Part shown: positions 1 to 5,965 of the stretch, one piece after another
Numbering within the stretch: the stretch's first letter is position 1
Layout: each line of letters starts with the position of its first letter
Assembly: GCA_002413665.1 (NCBI GenBank)
Contig: DHXK01000133.1
Location: 1-6,336, forward strand
Source of the DNA: Legionellales bacterium UBA5158
GTDB lineage: Bacteria > Pseudomonadota > Gammaproteobacteria > DSM-16500
Direction: 5' to 3'
Length of the DNA: 6,336 nt
Position numbers and translations under genes: made by a program
The notes under the pieces: generated by a model
Seen by the model: only the letters and a program-made list of their open reading frames with translations
The model's database searches: none
What the model was told of the DNA's origin: nothing

Positions 1-35
1 GCTCGTCGGCAGCGTCAGATGTGTATAAGAGACAG
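1..35 (+). other. Nextera sequencing adapter contamination
   Basis: Bases 3-35 match the Illumina Nextera read-1 transposase adapter: TCGTCGGCAGCGTC followed by the 19-bp Tn5 mosaic end AGATGTGTATAAGAGACAG. The two bases before it are probably the end of an index or primer. This is library DNA left on a contig end, not genomic sequence and not a natural transposon end. Genomic sequence starts at 36, and the methyltransferase frame there is cut by the contig end rather than by an insertion. Confidence 0.97.
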
Positions 36-304
36 GTTAAGCCATGCACATGAGTATTGGGATATTTTTCTGTAATGCGATTCATTAAACCACCCCAGCC
101 GCAACCTATATCAATGACTTGATGGCCTTGCATCACATTGACATAATGGCACAGTCTATCGAGCTTGTCCTCTTGCGCCTGTTCAAGATCTAAGGCGGTC
201 TCCCATACTCCGCAACTATATGCACGGTATTTTTTATCCAGAAAAAGTGCAAAAAAATCATTGTCCACATCATAGTGATGCTCAATATCTGCTTTTGACG
301 CCAT
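36..304 (-). CDS. CFA/mycolic-acid-cyclopropane-synthase-like SAM methyltransferase, 5' part only
   Basis: I translated this frame by hand: 89 complete codons from the ATG at 304 down to the adapter junction, with no stop. The N-terminus has the signature of the cyclopropane-fatty-acyl-phospholipid synthase / CmaA family: HYDVDNDFFALFLD (residues 10-23), YSCGVW (29-34) and the SAM-binding motif I VIDIGCGWGG (63-72). Family members transfer a methyl group from S-adenosylmethionine to unsaturated acyl chains or related substrates at the membrane surface. The protein lacks the long N-terminal extension of E. coli Cfa and begins like the shorter CmaA-type enzymes, so the true substrate is open. 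The start is supported by AGGA about seven bases upstream of the ATG. No typical promoter is obvious close to the gene. A regulator box with a -10-like hexamer lies 260-300 bp upstream (567-600). The C-terminal part is missing because the contig ends here. Confidence 0.85.
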
Positions 305-514
305 CTTTTATCCTAAATATTCACTATATATGACTTAAAAACTACCAGTTTGAAGACAATGTTGAATCAACCGCTATATCTGTTAACACCAACCAATAAA
401 CGGGTCGTTTGCATCATTTTGCCAGGATTCAATAAATGTTGATGTCTTTTGCTACTCATATAAATTAAACAACACATGTTTCTAACCATGATAGGTAAAT
501 AAAATTTCCATAAA

Positions 515-531
515 TCAAAGTGTTACTTTGA
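515..531. repeat. Perfect 7-bp inverted repeat in the methyltransferase leader
   Basis: TCAAAGT-gtt-ACTTTGA is a perfect seven-pair inverted repeat with a three-base loop. It is AT-rich and has no T-run after it on either strand, so a terminator is unlikely. It lies between the predicted start of transcription near 560 and the methyltransferase, so it could be an operator or a leader hairpin. Function unknown. Confidence 0.4.
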
Positions 532-566
532 GTTTGTAATGGAAAATCTCCATCATCTACCGCGAG

Positions 567-600
567 ACAATAGCAGACAATTAATTACAACTTGATTACA
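567..600 (-). promoter_or_regulatory. Tandem TGTAA box plus -10-like hexamer, reading toward the methyltransferase
   Basis: On the minus strand the sequence reads TGTAAT-N5-TGTAAT (589-584 and 600-595), two half-sites 11 bp apart. Eleven bases later comes TATTGT (572-567), which matches four of six -10 positions. The same arrangement recurs at three other sites in the window, which is the main support. If it is a promoter, transcription starts near 560 and leaves a leader of about 250 bases before the methyltransferase ATG. The likely binder is the OmpR-family regulator encoded at 2071-2754, by inference. Confidence 0.5.
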
Positions 601-643
601 ACATACAAACTAACAAATGGACTTTCCACACTTTAGTGGACTG

Positions 644-2050
644 CTAGCCTTGTTTTTTTATCTGTCGATTGAAACACACTAAAACCTGCAGACCCTGATG
701 TTTTTTGTTATCAGAAACAGAAATGCTAGCACCATGCAAATTGGTAATATCTTTCACTATCGCTAAGCCTAGACCACTACCCTCTTCTCCTGTACCGACT
801 ACACGATGGAATCGGTCAAAAATCTTATCGCGCTCTATCACACTGATGCCCGGGCCATTATCAACGACCATTAATTCAACTTTTGTATGCGTTACATTGA
901 TAGCTACTGTAACTTTTCCTCCACTTTGAGTATAACGAATAGCGTTATCAATTAGGTTATATAGCAACTCTTTAAGACGTTCGACATTACCCATAACAAC
1001 AGCAGGAATCGCGCTAGACTCAAACCCTAAATCAATGTTCTTTTGAATTGCTGTCGGCACCATATCTGCTGCGACAGCTTTTGTAATTCGGTTTAAATCA
1101 ACCGGTTCCATTTTAATCATTGATATTGCTTCCGGTTGGCTTTTTGCTAAGACTAATAATTGATTAACAGTATGCAATAGTCGATCTAAACTCAGATGCA
1201 CTTTAGGCAAAGTAGATTTCAATATTGCAGGGTTACCTTCAAGCTCTGCAAGCTCTAACTGGGCTTGAGCTCCGGCTAGCGGCGTTCTTAACTGATGCGC
1301 AGCATCTGCAATGAACCGATTTTGTGATGCAATTAAATTTTGCAACTGTTGCATCAGATGATTGACAGAATTAGCAACCAAATAAACCTCTTCAGGAATA
1401 TTTGGTAAATTAATTGGGCTTAAGTTTTGTTCTGATCGATTTGAAACTGCATTTTGTAGATCGGTTAAAGGTGCTAAGCCTTTTTTAACGCTGATAGAAA
1501 TGATTAAAAATGAAACTAATACTAAAAATAATTGCGGTACAACAATACCTATCAAAATTTTATTCGTAAGCGAATTGCGACGATTAAGTGTGACAGCCAC
1601 TTGAATATTTATTTTCTGTGAATTGGAACCATTTCTAAACGTGAAAACAGAGTGTACAACTCTAAATTTTTCATGATTAATTGTTGTAAAAAAGAAGTAA
1701 GGCGTTTGTTTCGATAACTTATTTTTTGTTTTTTCTAAAAGATCTTTGTTACCGCTTAGTAAAATACCATTTTCATTAGTAACGCTATATAAGACTTTGT
1801 CTACCTCATCATTAAGCAAAATCTTACTGGCATTTTCTAACACCTCAAAATCCTTAGCATCTATACCTGATTGCTCTAAATAATCAGATATAAGATCTAC
1901 AGAGCCATATAAGTCAGCATCAAGCTCTTTTCCTAATGTGGTAATAGCTAGTCGATGTAGCATTGTGCTGTCAATCGCAATCAATAAAAACATGAGCGGC
2001 ATAAACCAGCTCAATATTTTTTTGCGTAATGAGACTTGAGTGTGTCGCAT
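644..2050 (-). CDS. TctE/QseC-type sensor histidine kinase
   Basis: Membrane-bound sensor kinase of 468 residues, the usual size for this class. It has TM helix 1 (about 14-34), a periplasmic region (35-163) resembling the 2CSK_N sensor domain of TctE-like kinases, TM helix 2 (164-187) and a HAMP-like linker (188-240). The HisKA domain follows, with AHQLRTPLAG (251-260) and phospho-acceptor His252. The ATPase domain has an N box around NLIDNAIRYT (Asn365, Asn369), a G1 box DNGPGI (397-402), an F box FDRFHR (411-416) and a G2 box GSGLGLAIVK (424-433). All catalytic motifs are intact. I chose the ATG at 2050 because AAAGG sits six to seven bases before it. A GTG at 2071 overlaps the regulator's stop codon and would add seven residues, but has no Shine-Dalgarno. 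The gene is 20 bp downstream of its partner regulator, so the two are co-transcribed. No tricarboxylate transporter genes are nearby, so the citrate-sensing role of TctE should not be assumed; the ligand is unknown. Confidence 0.93.
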   Translation of the reverse strand: MRHTQVSLRKKILSWFMPLMFLLIAIDSTMLHRLAITTLGKELDADLYGSVDLISDYLEQSGIDAKDFEVLENASKILLNDEVDKVLYSVTNENGILLSGNKDLLEKTKNKLSKQTPYFFFTTINHEKFRVVHSVFTFRNGSNSQKINIQVAVTLNRRNSLTNKILIGIVVPQLFLVLVSFLIISISVKKGLAPLTDLQNAVSNRSEQNLSPINLPNIPEEVYLVANSVNHLMQQLQNLIASQNRFIADAAHQLRTPLAGAQAQLELAELEGNPAILKSTLPKVHLSLDRLLHTVNQLLVLAKSQPEAISMIKMEPVDLNRITKAVAADMVPTAIQKNIDLGFESSAIPAVVMGNVERLKELLYNLIDNAIRYTQSGGKVTVAINVTHTKVELMVVDNGPGISVIERDKIFDRFHRVVGTGEEGSGLGLAIVKDITNLHGASISVSDNKKHQGLQVLVCFNRQIKKQG

Positions 2051-2070
2051 GAGATTACCTTTAATTAACA

Positions 2071-2754
2071 CTATTCCGAATGGTTGAGTTCTTGTTTATC
2101 AAGCATGTAACCTAAGCCTCTCACTGTGCGAATTTCCACACCTATTGCAAGTAATTTCTTTCTCAGCCGATGCATATAAACCTCAATTGCATTTATACCC
2201 AGGCTTTCGTCCCAGTCACTTATGTTTTCAAGTAGACTCTCTTTGCTCACGACTTTACCAATGCGCAATAATAAAGTTTCTAATAGACTCAATTCACGTG
2301 GTGTAAGAGAAAAAGGTTGATTTTGGTAGGTCAATAAGCGATCTTTGGTATGTAATATTAATGGTGGATACTCAATGGTTGTGACCAATACCGCATGATG
2401 TCGCCGCATTTGCGCACGTAATCGCGCAGCTAGTTCAGCAAGCTTAATTGGCTTGATTAAGTAATCATCTGCACCTAAATCAAGACCAGTAATACGATCT
2501 TCGAGACTATCGCGAGCAGTTAAAATAATCACACTTGAAGGCAGCTTTCTGGCCCGTAATCTTTTCAATACAGCCAAACCATCCATATTTGGTAGGCCTA
2601 GATCTAGTATCACCGCTTCATATACGTCTTCATGCAAGGCTAAATCTGCTTGTTTGCCATCTTTTGCCCAGTCAACGACATGACCAGTGTTACGCAAATA
2701 AATACTGGTAGCACTGCCAAGAATTTCATCATCTTCAACTAATAAAATACGCAT
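2071..2754 (-). CDS. OmpR/PhoB-family response regulator, QseB/TctD/PmrA-like
   Basis: Cytoplasmic transcription regulator of 227 residues, the normal length for the family. The receiver domain (1-118) has the acidic pair Asp8-Asp9, phospho-acceptor Asp51 in LDLGLPNMDG, Thr79 and Lys101 in the KP motif. A winged-helix DNA-binding domain (about 128-219) has the recognition helix around NAIEVYMHRLRKKL (188-201) and the wing hairpin IRTVRGLGYML (208-218). It is the first gene of a two-gene operon with the kinase that should phosphorylate Asp51. Such regulators bind as head-to-tail dimers to direct repeats spaced 11 bp, which is the spacing of the five TGTAA boxes in this window, including one 27 bases before this start. 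The start is the ATG at 2754; its Shine-Dalgarno is weak, but the receiver domain begins exactly there (MRILLVEDD), so the start is firm. Confidence 0.95.
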   Translation of the reverse strand: MRILLVEDDEILGSATSIYLRNTGHVVDWAKDGKQADLALHEDVYEAVILDLGLPNMDGLAVLKRLRARKLPSSVIILTARDSLEDRITGLDLGADDYLIKPIKLAELAARLRAQMRRHHAVLVTTIEYPPLILHTKDRLLTYQNQPFSLTPRELSLLETLLLRIGKVVSKESLLENISDWDESLGINAIEVYMHRLRKKLLAIGVEIRTVRGLGYMLDKQELNHSE

Positions 2755-2780
2755 AAAGTTTTATTGAATGGCGCCTAATC

Positions 2781-2797
2781 TGTAAGTAAATCGCAAG
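2781..2797 (+). promoter_or_regulatory. Degenerate tandem box before the response-regulator gene
   Basis: TGTAAG-N5-CGCAAG on the plus strand, that is, two half-sites 11 bp apart with the second degenerate. It points against the direction of the regulator gene, whose ATG is 27 bases away. With a promoter at 2832-2860 it would fall downstream of the transcription start, where a bound regulator would tend to repress. Possible autoregulatory site; weaker than the other four. Confidence 0.35.
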
Positions 2798-2831
2798 GGA
2801 TTTTTATATGAGGATTTAACTGAGACAAAAA

Positions 2832-2860
2832 TTTATATTTTCACCTAAGATTAAGTTCAG
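2832..2860 (-). promoter_or_regulatory. Candidate sigma70 promoter of the two-component operon
   Basis: On the minus strand, CTGAAC (three of six -35 matches) is followed after 17 bases by TATAAA (2837-2832, five of six -10 matches). This predicts a start near 2825 and a leader of about 70 bases before the regulator ATG. A second candidate lies upstream at 2910-2939. I prefer this one because the other is followed by a possible terminator. Confidence 0.35.
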
Positions 2861-2881
2861 TAATCGAAATTAGTCGTATTT

Positions 2882-2903
2882 AAAAAAATAGCCAACATGG
2901 ACT
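2882..2903 (-). terminator. Weak possible terminator downstream of the GT9 gene
   Basis: Reading on the minus strand, AGTCCATGTTGGCT can fold into a short stem (about four pairs including a G-U), followed after one base by a T-rich run ATTTTTTT. It lies 130 bp after the GT9 stop and before the regulator gene. The stem is too short to be convincing; it is listed because no better terminator exists in this gap. Confidence 0.25.
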
Positions 2904-2909
2904 TCCCAT

Positions 2910-2939
2910 ATTATAAATAGTGCAGTAACTATTGGTCTA
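2910..2939 (-). promoter_or_regulatory. Second candidate sigma70 promoter with a perfect -10
   Basis: On the minus strand, TAGACC (2939-2934, four of six -35 matches) and a consensus TATAAT (2915-2910) are separated by 18 bases. The hexamers are better than those of the 2832-2860 candidate, but a weak stem and a T-run follow at 2903-2882. Transcripts from here would carry a leader of about 150 bases to the regulator gene. Confidence 0.35.
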
Positions 2940-3034
2940 ACTAGTGCCAAGTTAAAGTTTGTTTAGATAGTATTTAAGTTAATAAGCTAGTTAAGACTAT
3001 TTATTCGCAGCTATTTCTGCCTAGCAAATTAGTG

Positions 3035-3985
3035 TTATTCCAATCTATTAAAGGCCGCGCATACAACGTCCGGAATATCTATTTCTTCCATTGATTCTTT
3101 TTTGATTACGGTGTGATTCTTTTTCAGTGGATACGGGCCAGTTTCCGCAGGATTTGTCGGGCCGAACAATCCGACCAGAGGCACATTGGAAGCTGAGGCG
3201 ATGTGCATTACCCCACAGTCCTGAGAAATAAGGAAATCGACTTCATTCATCAATTTGAAAAGATCTGATACAGAGGTCTTTCCAATTAAGTTGATCGTGC
3301 CAGGCACGTTGTTAGCGAATTTTTTACCTAAGAATGATTCATGCTTGGTGCCTGTTATAACGATTCTAATATTAGGCTTTGCATTCATCAGATGATTTCC
3401 TAGCTCTATGTATTTATCTACTGACCAAAGTTTCTGATGAGTTGCGCGGTGTTTATAGAAAAACTTCCAGCCATGAATTGCAGTTCTTTGACATCCAAGA
3501 TGGATGCAGATCAAAATATTGTCCTCAGCACCAAACCTGGCTTTATTGAGTATCGGCAAATTGGAATTACCTGCAGAGCTGATCTTATAAGCACGATCGT
3601 CCTCGGTCAGCTTACAACCTATATAGTCAGCCACGAACTGGAGCAGTTGTTCGGCATGATGCATGCCTGCGATTAGTGGGGGGATTGATATTAAATTGGT
3701 TTCGATGTTTGACAGCACATCTCTTGATTTGTAATTCATGCAAATTACTGTCGAGTAATCTTTAGAAAGATTTTTGATCCTACGTTTGCTATTTGTAATA
3801 TAAAGATGACTAATGTCAGTGTTGCCATGGAATACTTCTGCGCTGATTTTGTTTAGCGCTACCAGATCAAAAGTCGTATCCGGGTAGTGTTTCTTCAGAA
3901 GCCGAATAGTCGGCGTACAAAAAACATTGTTTCCAGTATGGCTTGTCGCAACAAGTAATACTTTTTCGCCTATATCTACAAGCAT
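3035..3985 (-). CDS. GT9-family glycosyltransferase, heptosyltransferase-like
   Basis: Cytoplasmic GT-B glycosyltransferase of family 9 (WaaC/WaaF/WaaQ-like), 316 residues and slightly shorter than the usual 330-360. The N-terminal half has the family pattern VLLVATSHTGNNVFCTPTIR (9-28), where many members have GD and this one has GN, then LLKKHYPD (29-36). The C-terminal nucleotide-sugar domain has IHLGC (161-165), IGKTSVSDLFKLM (234-246) and the hallmark SQDCGVMHIASA (254-265) ending in VPLVGLFGPTNPAETGPYP (268-286). In this family the Asp and His of the D-x-G-x-x-H motif (Asp256, His261) contact the ADP-heptose donor. The likely role is adding a heptose or related sugar to LPS core or another envelope glycan; donor and acceptor cannot be read from sequence. 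No good Shine-Dalgarno precedes the ATG at 3985, but the family N-terminus fits it. Transcribed divergently from the PMT gene, with its own tandem box at 4157-4173. Confidence 0.88.
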   Translation of the reverse strand: MLVDIGEKVLLVATSHTGNNVFCTPTIRLLKKHYPDTTFDLVALNKISAEVFHGNTDISHLYITNSKRRIKNLSKDYSTVICMNYKSRDVLSNIETNLISIPPLIAGMHHAEQLLQFVADYIGCKLTEDDRAYKISSAGNSNLPILNKARFGAEDNILICIHLGCQRTAIHGWKFFYKHRATHQKLWSVDKYIELGNHLMNAKPNIRIVITGTKHESFLGKKFANNVPGTINLIGKTSVSDLFKLMNEVDFLISQDCGVMHIASASNVPLVGLFGPTNPAETGPYPLKKNHTVIKKESMEEIDIPDVVCAAFNRLE

Positions 3986-4062
3986 ATTATGGTGTCCATG
4001 GCTGTATCAATCTATTATTCATTGAGCAAATAAGGATAAAGCTAGCATCGCTCTAGAACGTA

Positions 4063-4104
4063 ACTCAACGTGAGTAACAGGGCTCGAATCGCCAGCCGCG
4101 ATTC
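4063..4104. repeat. Two hairpins in the predicted GT9 5' leader
   Basis: GAATCGC-cagcc-GCGATTC (4086-4104) is a perfect seven-pair, GC-rich inverted repeat. Next to it, ACTCA-acg-TGAGT (4063-4075) is a perfect five-pair one. If GT9 transcription begins near 4134, both fall in its leader of about 150 bases. The part around TCGAATC resembles a tRNA T-arm, but no cloverleaf can be built. No T-run follows, so they are not obvious terminators. Confidence 0.5.
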
Positions 4105-4140
4105 AATCCGGATCCAAGTCAATGACAGCTCGGTTTGATA

Positions 4141-4173
4141 AATATATAGAGGAGTGCTTACATTTCGCTTACG
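4141..4173 (-). promoter_or_regulatory. Tandem TGTAA box plus -10 element for the GT9 gene
   Basis: On the minus strand the half-sites read CGTAAG-N5-TGTAAG (4173-4157), 11 bp apart. After a further 10 bases comes TATATT (4146-4141), five of six matches to the -10 consensus. This predicts a start near 4134 for the GT9 gene, whose ATG is at 3985. There is no recognisable -35, as expected of a promoter that depends on an activator bound over that position. Confidence 0.55.
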
Positions 4174-4190
4174 GATGCATGAATGGCTTT

Positions 4191-4212
4191 GTCTGGCTTT
4201 TAGCTACCAGAC
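4191..4212. repeat. Inverted repeat midway between the two divergent boxes
   Basis: GTCTGG and CCAGAC form perfect six-base arms around a ten-base spacer. It sits between the two regulator boxes of the divergent region and could be an operator for a second regulator; nothing further supports this. Confidence 0.35.
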
Positions 4213-4237
4213 TGTCACAGTTATCTATGCCATAAGC

Positions 4238-4271
4238 TGTAAGTAGTTTGTAAGGCAATGACCACTACTAT
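4238..4271 (+). promoter_or_regulatory. Tandem TGTAAG box plus -10-like hexamer for the PMT gene
   Basis: TGTAAGTAGTTTGTAAG (4238-4254) consists of two perfect TGTAAG half-sites 11 bp apart and is repeated base for base at 5966-5982. Eleven bases later, TACTAT (4266-4271) matches four of six -10 positions, placing the half-sites on either side of the -35 position. This is the arrangement of PhoP/PmrA-activated promoters. The ATG of the PMT gene is 31 bases after the -10. Confidence 0.6.
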
Positions 4272-4281
4272 TAGCAGTAGT
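4264..4281. repeat. Inverted repeat in the PMT gene leader
   Basis: ACTACT-attagc-AGTAGT has perfect six-base arms and overlaps the proposed -10 at 4266-4271. A second near-palindrome, TAAGG-T-CCTTA (4287-4297), contains the AAGG that is the best ribosome-binding site for the ATG at 4303. A hairpin there could limit translation initiation. Confidence 0.4.
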
Positions 4282-4302
4282 TAAAATAAGGTCCTTACGC
4301 AA

Positions 4303-5793
4303 ATGTTAAAGAAACCCTTTTTCGGAATTTCAAGCTCCGCGTTTTTAATATTTTTCAATGCATTGTTTTTATGGATTTTCTTTAGCCTATTCCGTCAGGC
4401 TCTTGATACTGCGGATATGTTCGAGAATTATGCTTGGGGCATTACCTGGACATTAGGAAACAATAAACATCCACCACTCTTCAGCTGGGTCACAGCATTC
4501 TGGTTTCAGATTTTTCCTACGAAAGACTGGGCATATTACTTATTGAATGAATTCAACTTACTGATTGCACTAGCATTTATTATGTTGAGCATGCGCAAAG
4601 TATTGGATGAGGATAAGGTTTTTATTGCTCTTGGTCTTACCATTGTCGTACTGCCGTTGGGTATTGATAATGGATACAGATACAACGCCAATCTCGCACA
4701 ATTACCATTCCTTACCGGCTATTTGTGGGCATTGCTCACGGCTTTTACGGAAAAGCGCATCTCTATATTTTGTTTAGCTGGGGTATTCGCAGGAGCAGCT
4801 GTACTATCTAAATACTCAGCAATTGTTTTAATATCGGCAATCACTTTTGCGACTTTTCTTTATTTCAAGCCAAAACTGACCTATGTCTTACCTAGGCTGT
4901 TACTTACTGGATTAATCGCACTTACCGTTTTGAGTCCGCACATATACTGGGGAGTTCAGCACGGATGGCCATCATTGCACTATATGCATCAAATGTATCG
5001 CCCAGTCGAGCAAGGTGAGTGGTTTTCCATTATCGTAAATAGGTTGCGCATATTATTTACTTATGTTGCAAGTTCTTTGGCAATGCTAGGTATAGCCTTG
5101 CTTTATCCGCCTAATTTTATAAAAACCACTCCTTTAGTCTATCGACGGAAAATTCCGCTGGGATTATTGATTTTTATCTCAAGCGTAATATGTATCTTCA
5201 TTGCATCCTATATCGAGAAAATTACACCTTATTCCGGTTGGTTTATTGTGTGCTCGATATTCTTTGGTTGGGCGCTTGTGGATATGTTGCCGGACGTAAC
5301 GAACTGGAAAATGCTAAGGCCTCGAATCAAACTATTGATTATTTTTTATATTACTTTAGTGACCTTAGTTACCATATATAAAAAACTAAATACTGAAAAT
5401 ACATATGTACCACTAGCAGCATTACCGGAAATAGTTTCAAAGGATGTAACTAATCTATATCACAATGCTTACAACAAACATATTGATTATGTTGCAGGCA
5501 GCTTCCCCCTTCCCTACGCAATATCTTTTTATTCATCGGATCACCCTTATGGCATCTATGGTCTCGATATAGAGCAGTCAAACTGGATTAATAAGAGTCA
5601 ATTCAAGTTAAAGAGTAAGGTAATCATCTGTAATAAAGAGAAACACTATTCACCAACAGATCCTGAATGTACCCAACAGGCGATTGCTCTTTTTGGGAGT
5701 CCGGATATTCACAAAAATTTGAAATATCAAGTCTATGACCCTGTACTGAAGGCCTCAAGATATGTTGAAGTTAATGTATTGATGTATCCGTAG
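4303..5793 (+). CDS. PMT/ArnT-like membrane glycosyltransferase (GT39/GT83 type)
   Basis: Integral inner-membrane GT-C glycosyltransferase, 496 residues. Hydrophobic segments lie at roughly 11-31, 85-97, 104-120, 128-150, 153-167, 172-188, 196-212, 245-266, 285-302, 308-325 and 343-358, followed by a soluble C-terminal domain (about 364-496), probably periplasmic, with Cys443 and Cys456 as a possible disulfide. The first loop has the family pattern LDTADMFENYAWG (35-46) with an acidic D-x-x-E pair (Asp38, Glu41), then GNNKHPPLFSW (52-62). LSKYSA (168-173) and SPHIYWGVQHGWPS (211-224) are also typical of bacterial PMT_2 proteins. Such enzymes transfer sugars from polyprenyl-phosphate donors to lipid A, other glycolipids or proteins on the periplasmic side. 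ArnT itself is longer (about 550), and no arn biosynthesis genes are visible, so I do not call it ArnT. AAGG lies 11 bases before the ATG. A perfect regulator box is at 4238-4254, and the GT9 gene is divergent. Confidence 0.85.
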   Translation: MLKKPFFGISSSAFLIFFNALFLWIFFSLFRQALDTADMFENYAWGITWTLGNNKHPPLFSWVTAFWFQIFPTKDWAYYLLNEFNLLIALAFIMLSMRKVLDEDKVFIALGLTIVVLPLGIDNGYRYNANLAQLPFLTGYLWALLTAFTEKRISIFCLAGVFAGAAVLSKYSAIVLISAITFATFLYFKPKLTYVLPRLLLTGLIALTVLSPHIYWGVQHGWPSLHYMHQMYRPVEQGEWFSIIVNRLRILFTYVASSLAMLGIALLYPPNFIKTTPLVYRRKIPLGLLIFISSVICIFIASYIEKITPYSGWFIVCSIFFGWALVDMLPDVTNWKMLRPRIKLLIIFYITLVTLVTIYKKLNTENTYVPLAALPEIVSKDVTNLYHNAYNKHIDYVAGSFPLPYAISFYSSDHPYGIYGLDIEQSNWINKSQFKLKSKVIICNKEKHYSPTDPECTQQAIALFGSPDIHKNLKYQVYDPVLKASRYVEVNVLMYP

Positions 5794-5821
5794 AACCGCT
5801 ACAAACCAAGACCAAAAGAAA

Positions 5822-5925
5822 TTTATACCTGACTAATATTCTTGGCCTTTTAAAAAAGACGAATTAGATGATAAAAGGAAAAGTCACCTCGTTCAGAAGG
5901 TTAGGTATAAAACTGTTGGTATAAA
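5822..5925. repeat. GGTATAAA repeats: inverted pair and direct copy
   Basis: TTTATACCTGAC (5822-5833) is matched in inverted orientation by GTTAGGTATAAA (5900-5911), agreeing at 11 of 12 positions. A direct copy GGTATAAA follows at 5918-5925, 14 bp from the previous one. The repeats lie in the 258-bp gap after the PMT gene. They could be operator sites or a remnant element; no target-site duplication or coding content supports a mobile element. No convincing terminator for the PMT gene was found in this gap. Confidence 0.4.
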
Positions 5926-5965
5926 GGTAATTAAATGACCACATACACTTGGTTTTTTAGCAAAG

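Larger units (their letters stand above)
305..643. other. Intergenic region between sensor kinase and methyltransferase
   Basis: This AT-rich gap of 339 bp has no convincing gene. It holds a tandem regulator box near its kinase end (585-600), a short perfect hairpin (515-531) and an 11-bp palindrome GTTGA-A-TCAAC (361-371), 57 bases upstream of the methyltransferase start. Downstream of the kinase stop there is only a weak five-pair stem (625-629 with 636-640) without a T-run, so I see no good intrinsic terminator. Read-through from the kinase operon into the methyltransferase is possible. Confidence 0.6.
3986..4302. other. Divergent control region between the GT9 and PMT genes
   Basis: A 317-bp region with no gene. 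It contains two regulator boxes in opposite orientation (4157-4173 toward GT9, 4238-4254 toward PMT), separated by an inverted repeat (4191-4212). The GT9 side holds a GC-richer stretch (about 4060-4125) with a strong hairpin, and a hairpin also follows the PMT box. The presence of a separate box for each direction suggests that both glycosyltransferases answer to one regulator. Confidence 0.6.

Noticed and set aside
17..35. Tn5-like 19-bp mosaic end
   Set aside because: It is joined to the TCGTCGGCAGCGTC primer tail, so it is the engineered Nextera adapter rather than a natural transposon end.
367..489. A 40-residue open frame on the minus strand in the methyltransferase leader
   Set aside because: It has an ATG at 489 and stops at 367, but there is no Shine-Dalgarno, the composition is not protein-like to my eye, and I recognise no family. 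Kept only as a possibility for a leader peptide.
625..640. Possible terminator after the sensor kinase (TCCAC/GTGGA)
   Set aside because: Only five pairs, and no T-run follows in the direction of transcription.
705..929. Plus-strand open frame of 74 codons
   Set aside because: Lies wholly antisense inside the sensor kinase's ATPase domain, whose motifs are intact; a shadow frame.
1684..1699. TGTAA-N6-AGTAA inside the sensor kinase gene
   Set aside because: Spacing fits the box, but one half-site is imperfect, it lies in coding sequence, and no -10 or gene start follows.
3437..3676. Plus-strand open frame of 79 codons
   Set aside because: Antisense to the GT9 gene, with no recognisable motif or ribosome-binding site.
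4081..4110. tRNA-like T-arm sequence (TCGAATC with a GC stem)
   Set aside because: No acceptor, D or anticodon arm can be formed around it; only a simple hairpin is supported.
5190..5381. Plus-strand open frame of 63 codons
   Set aside because: A different frame inside the PMT gene, within its membrane region; no independent support.
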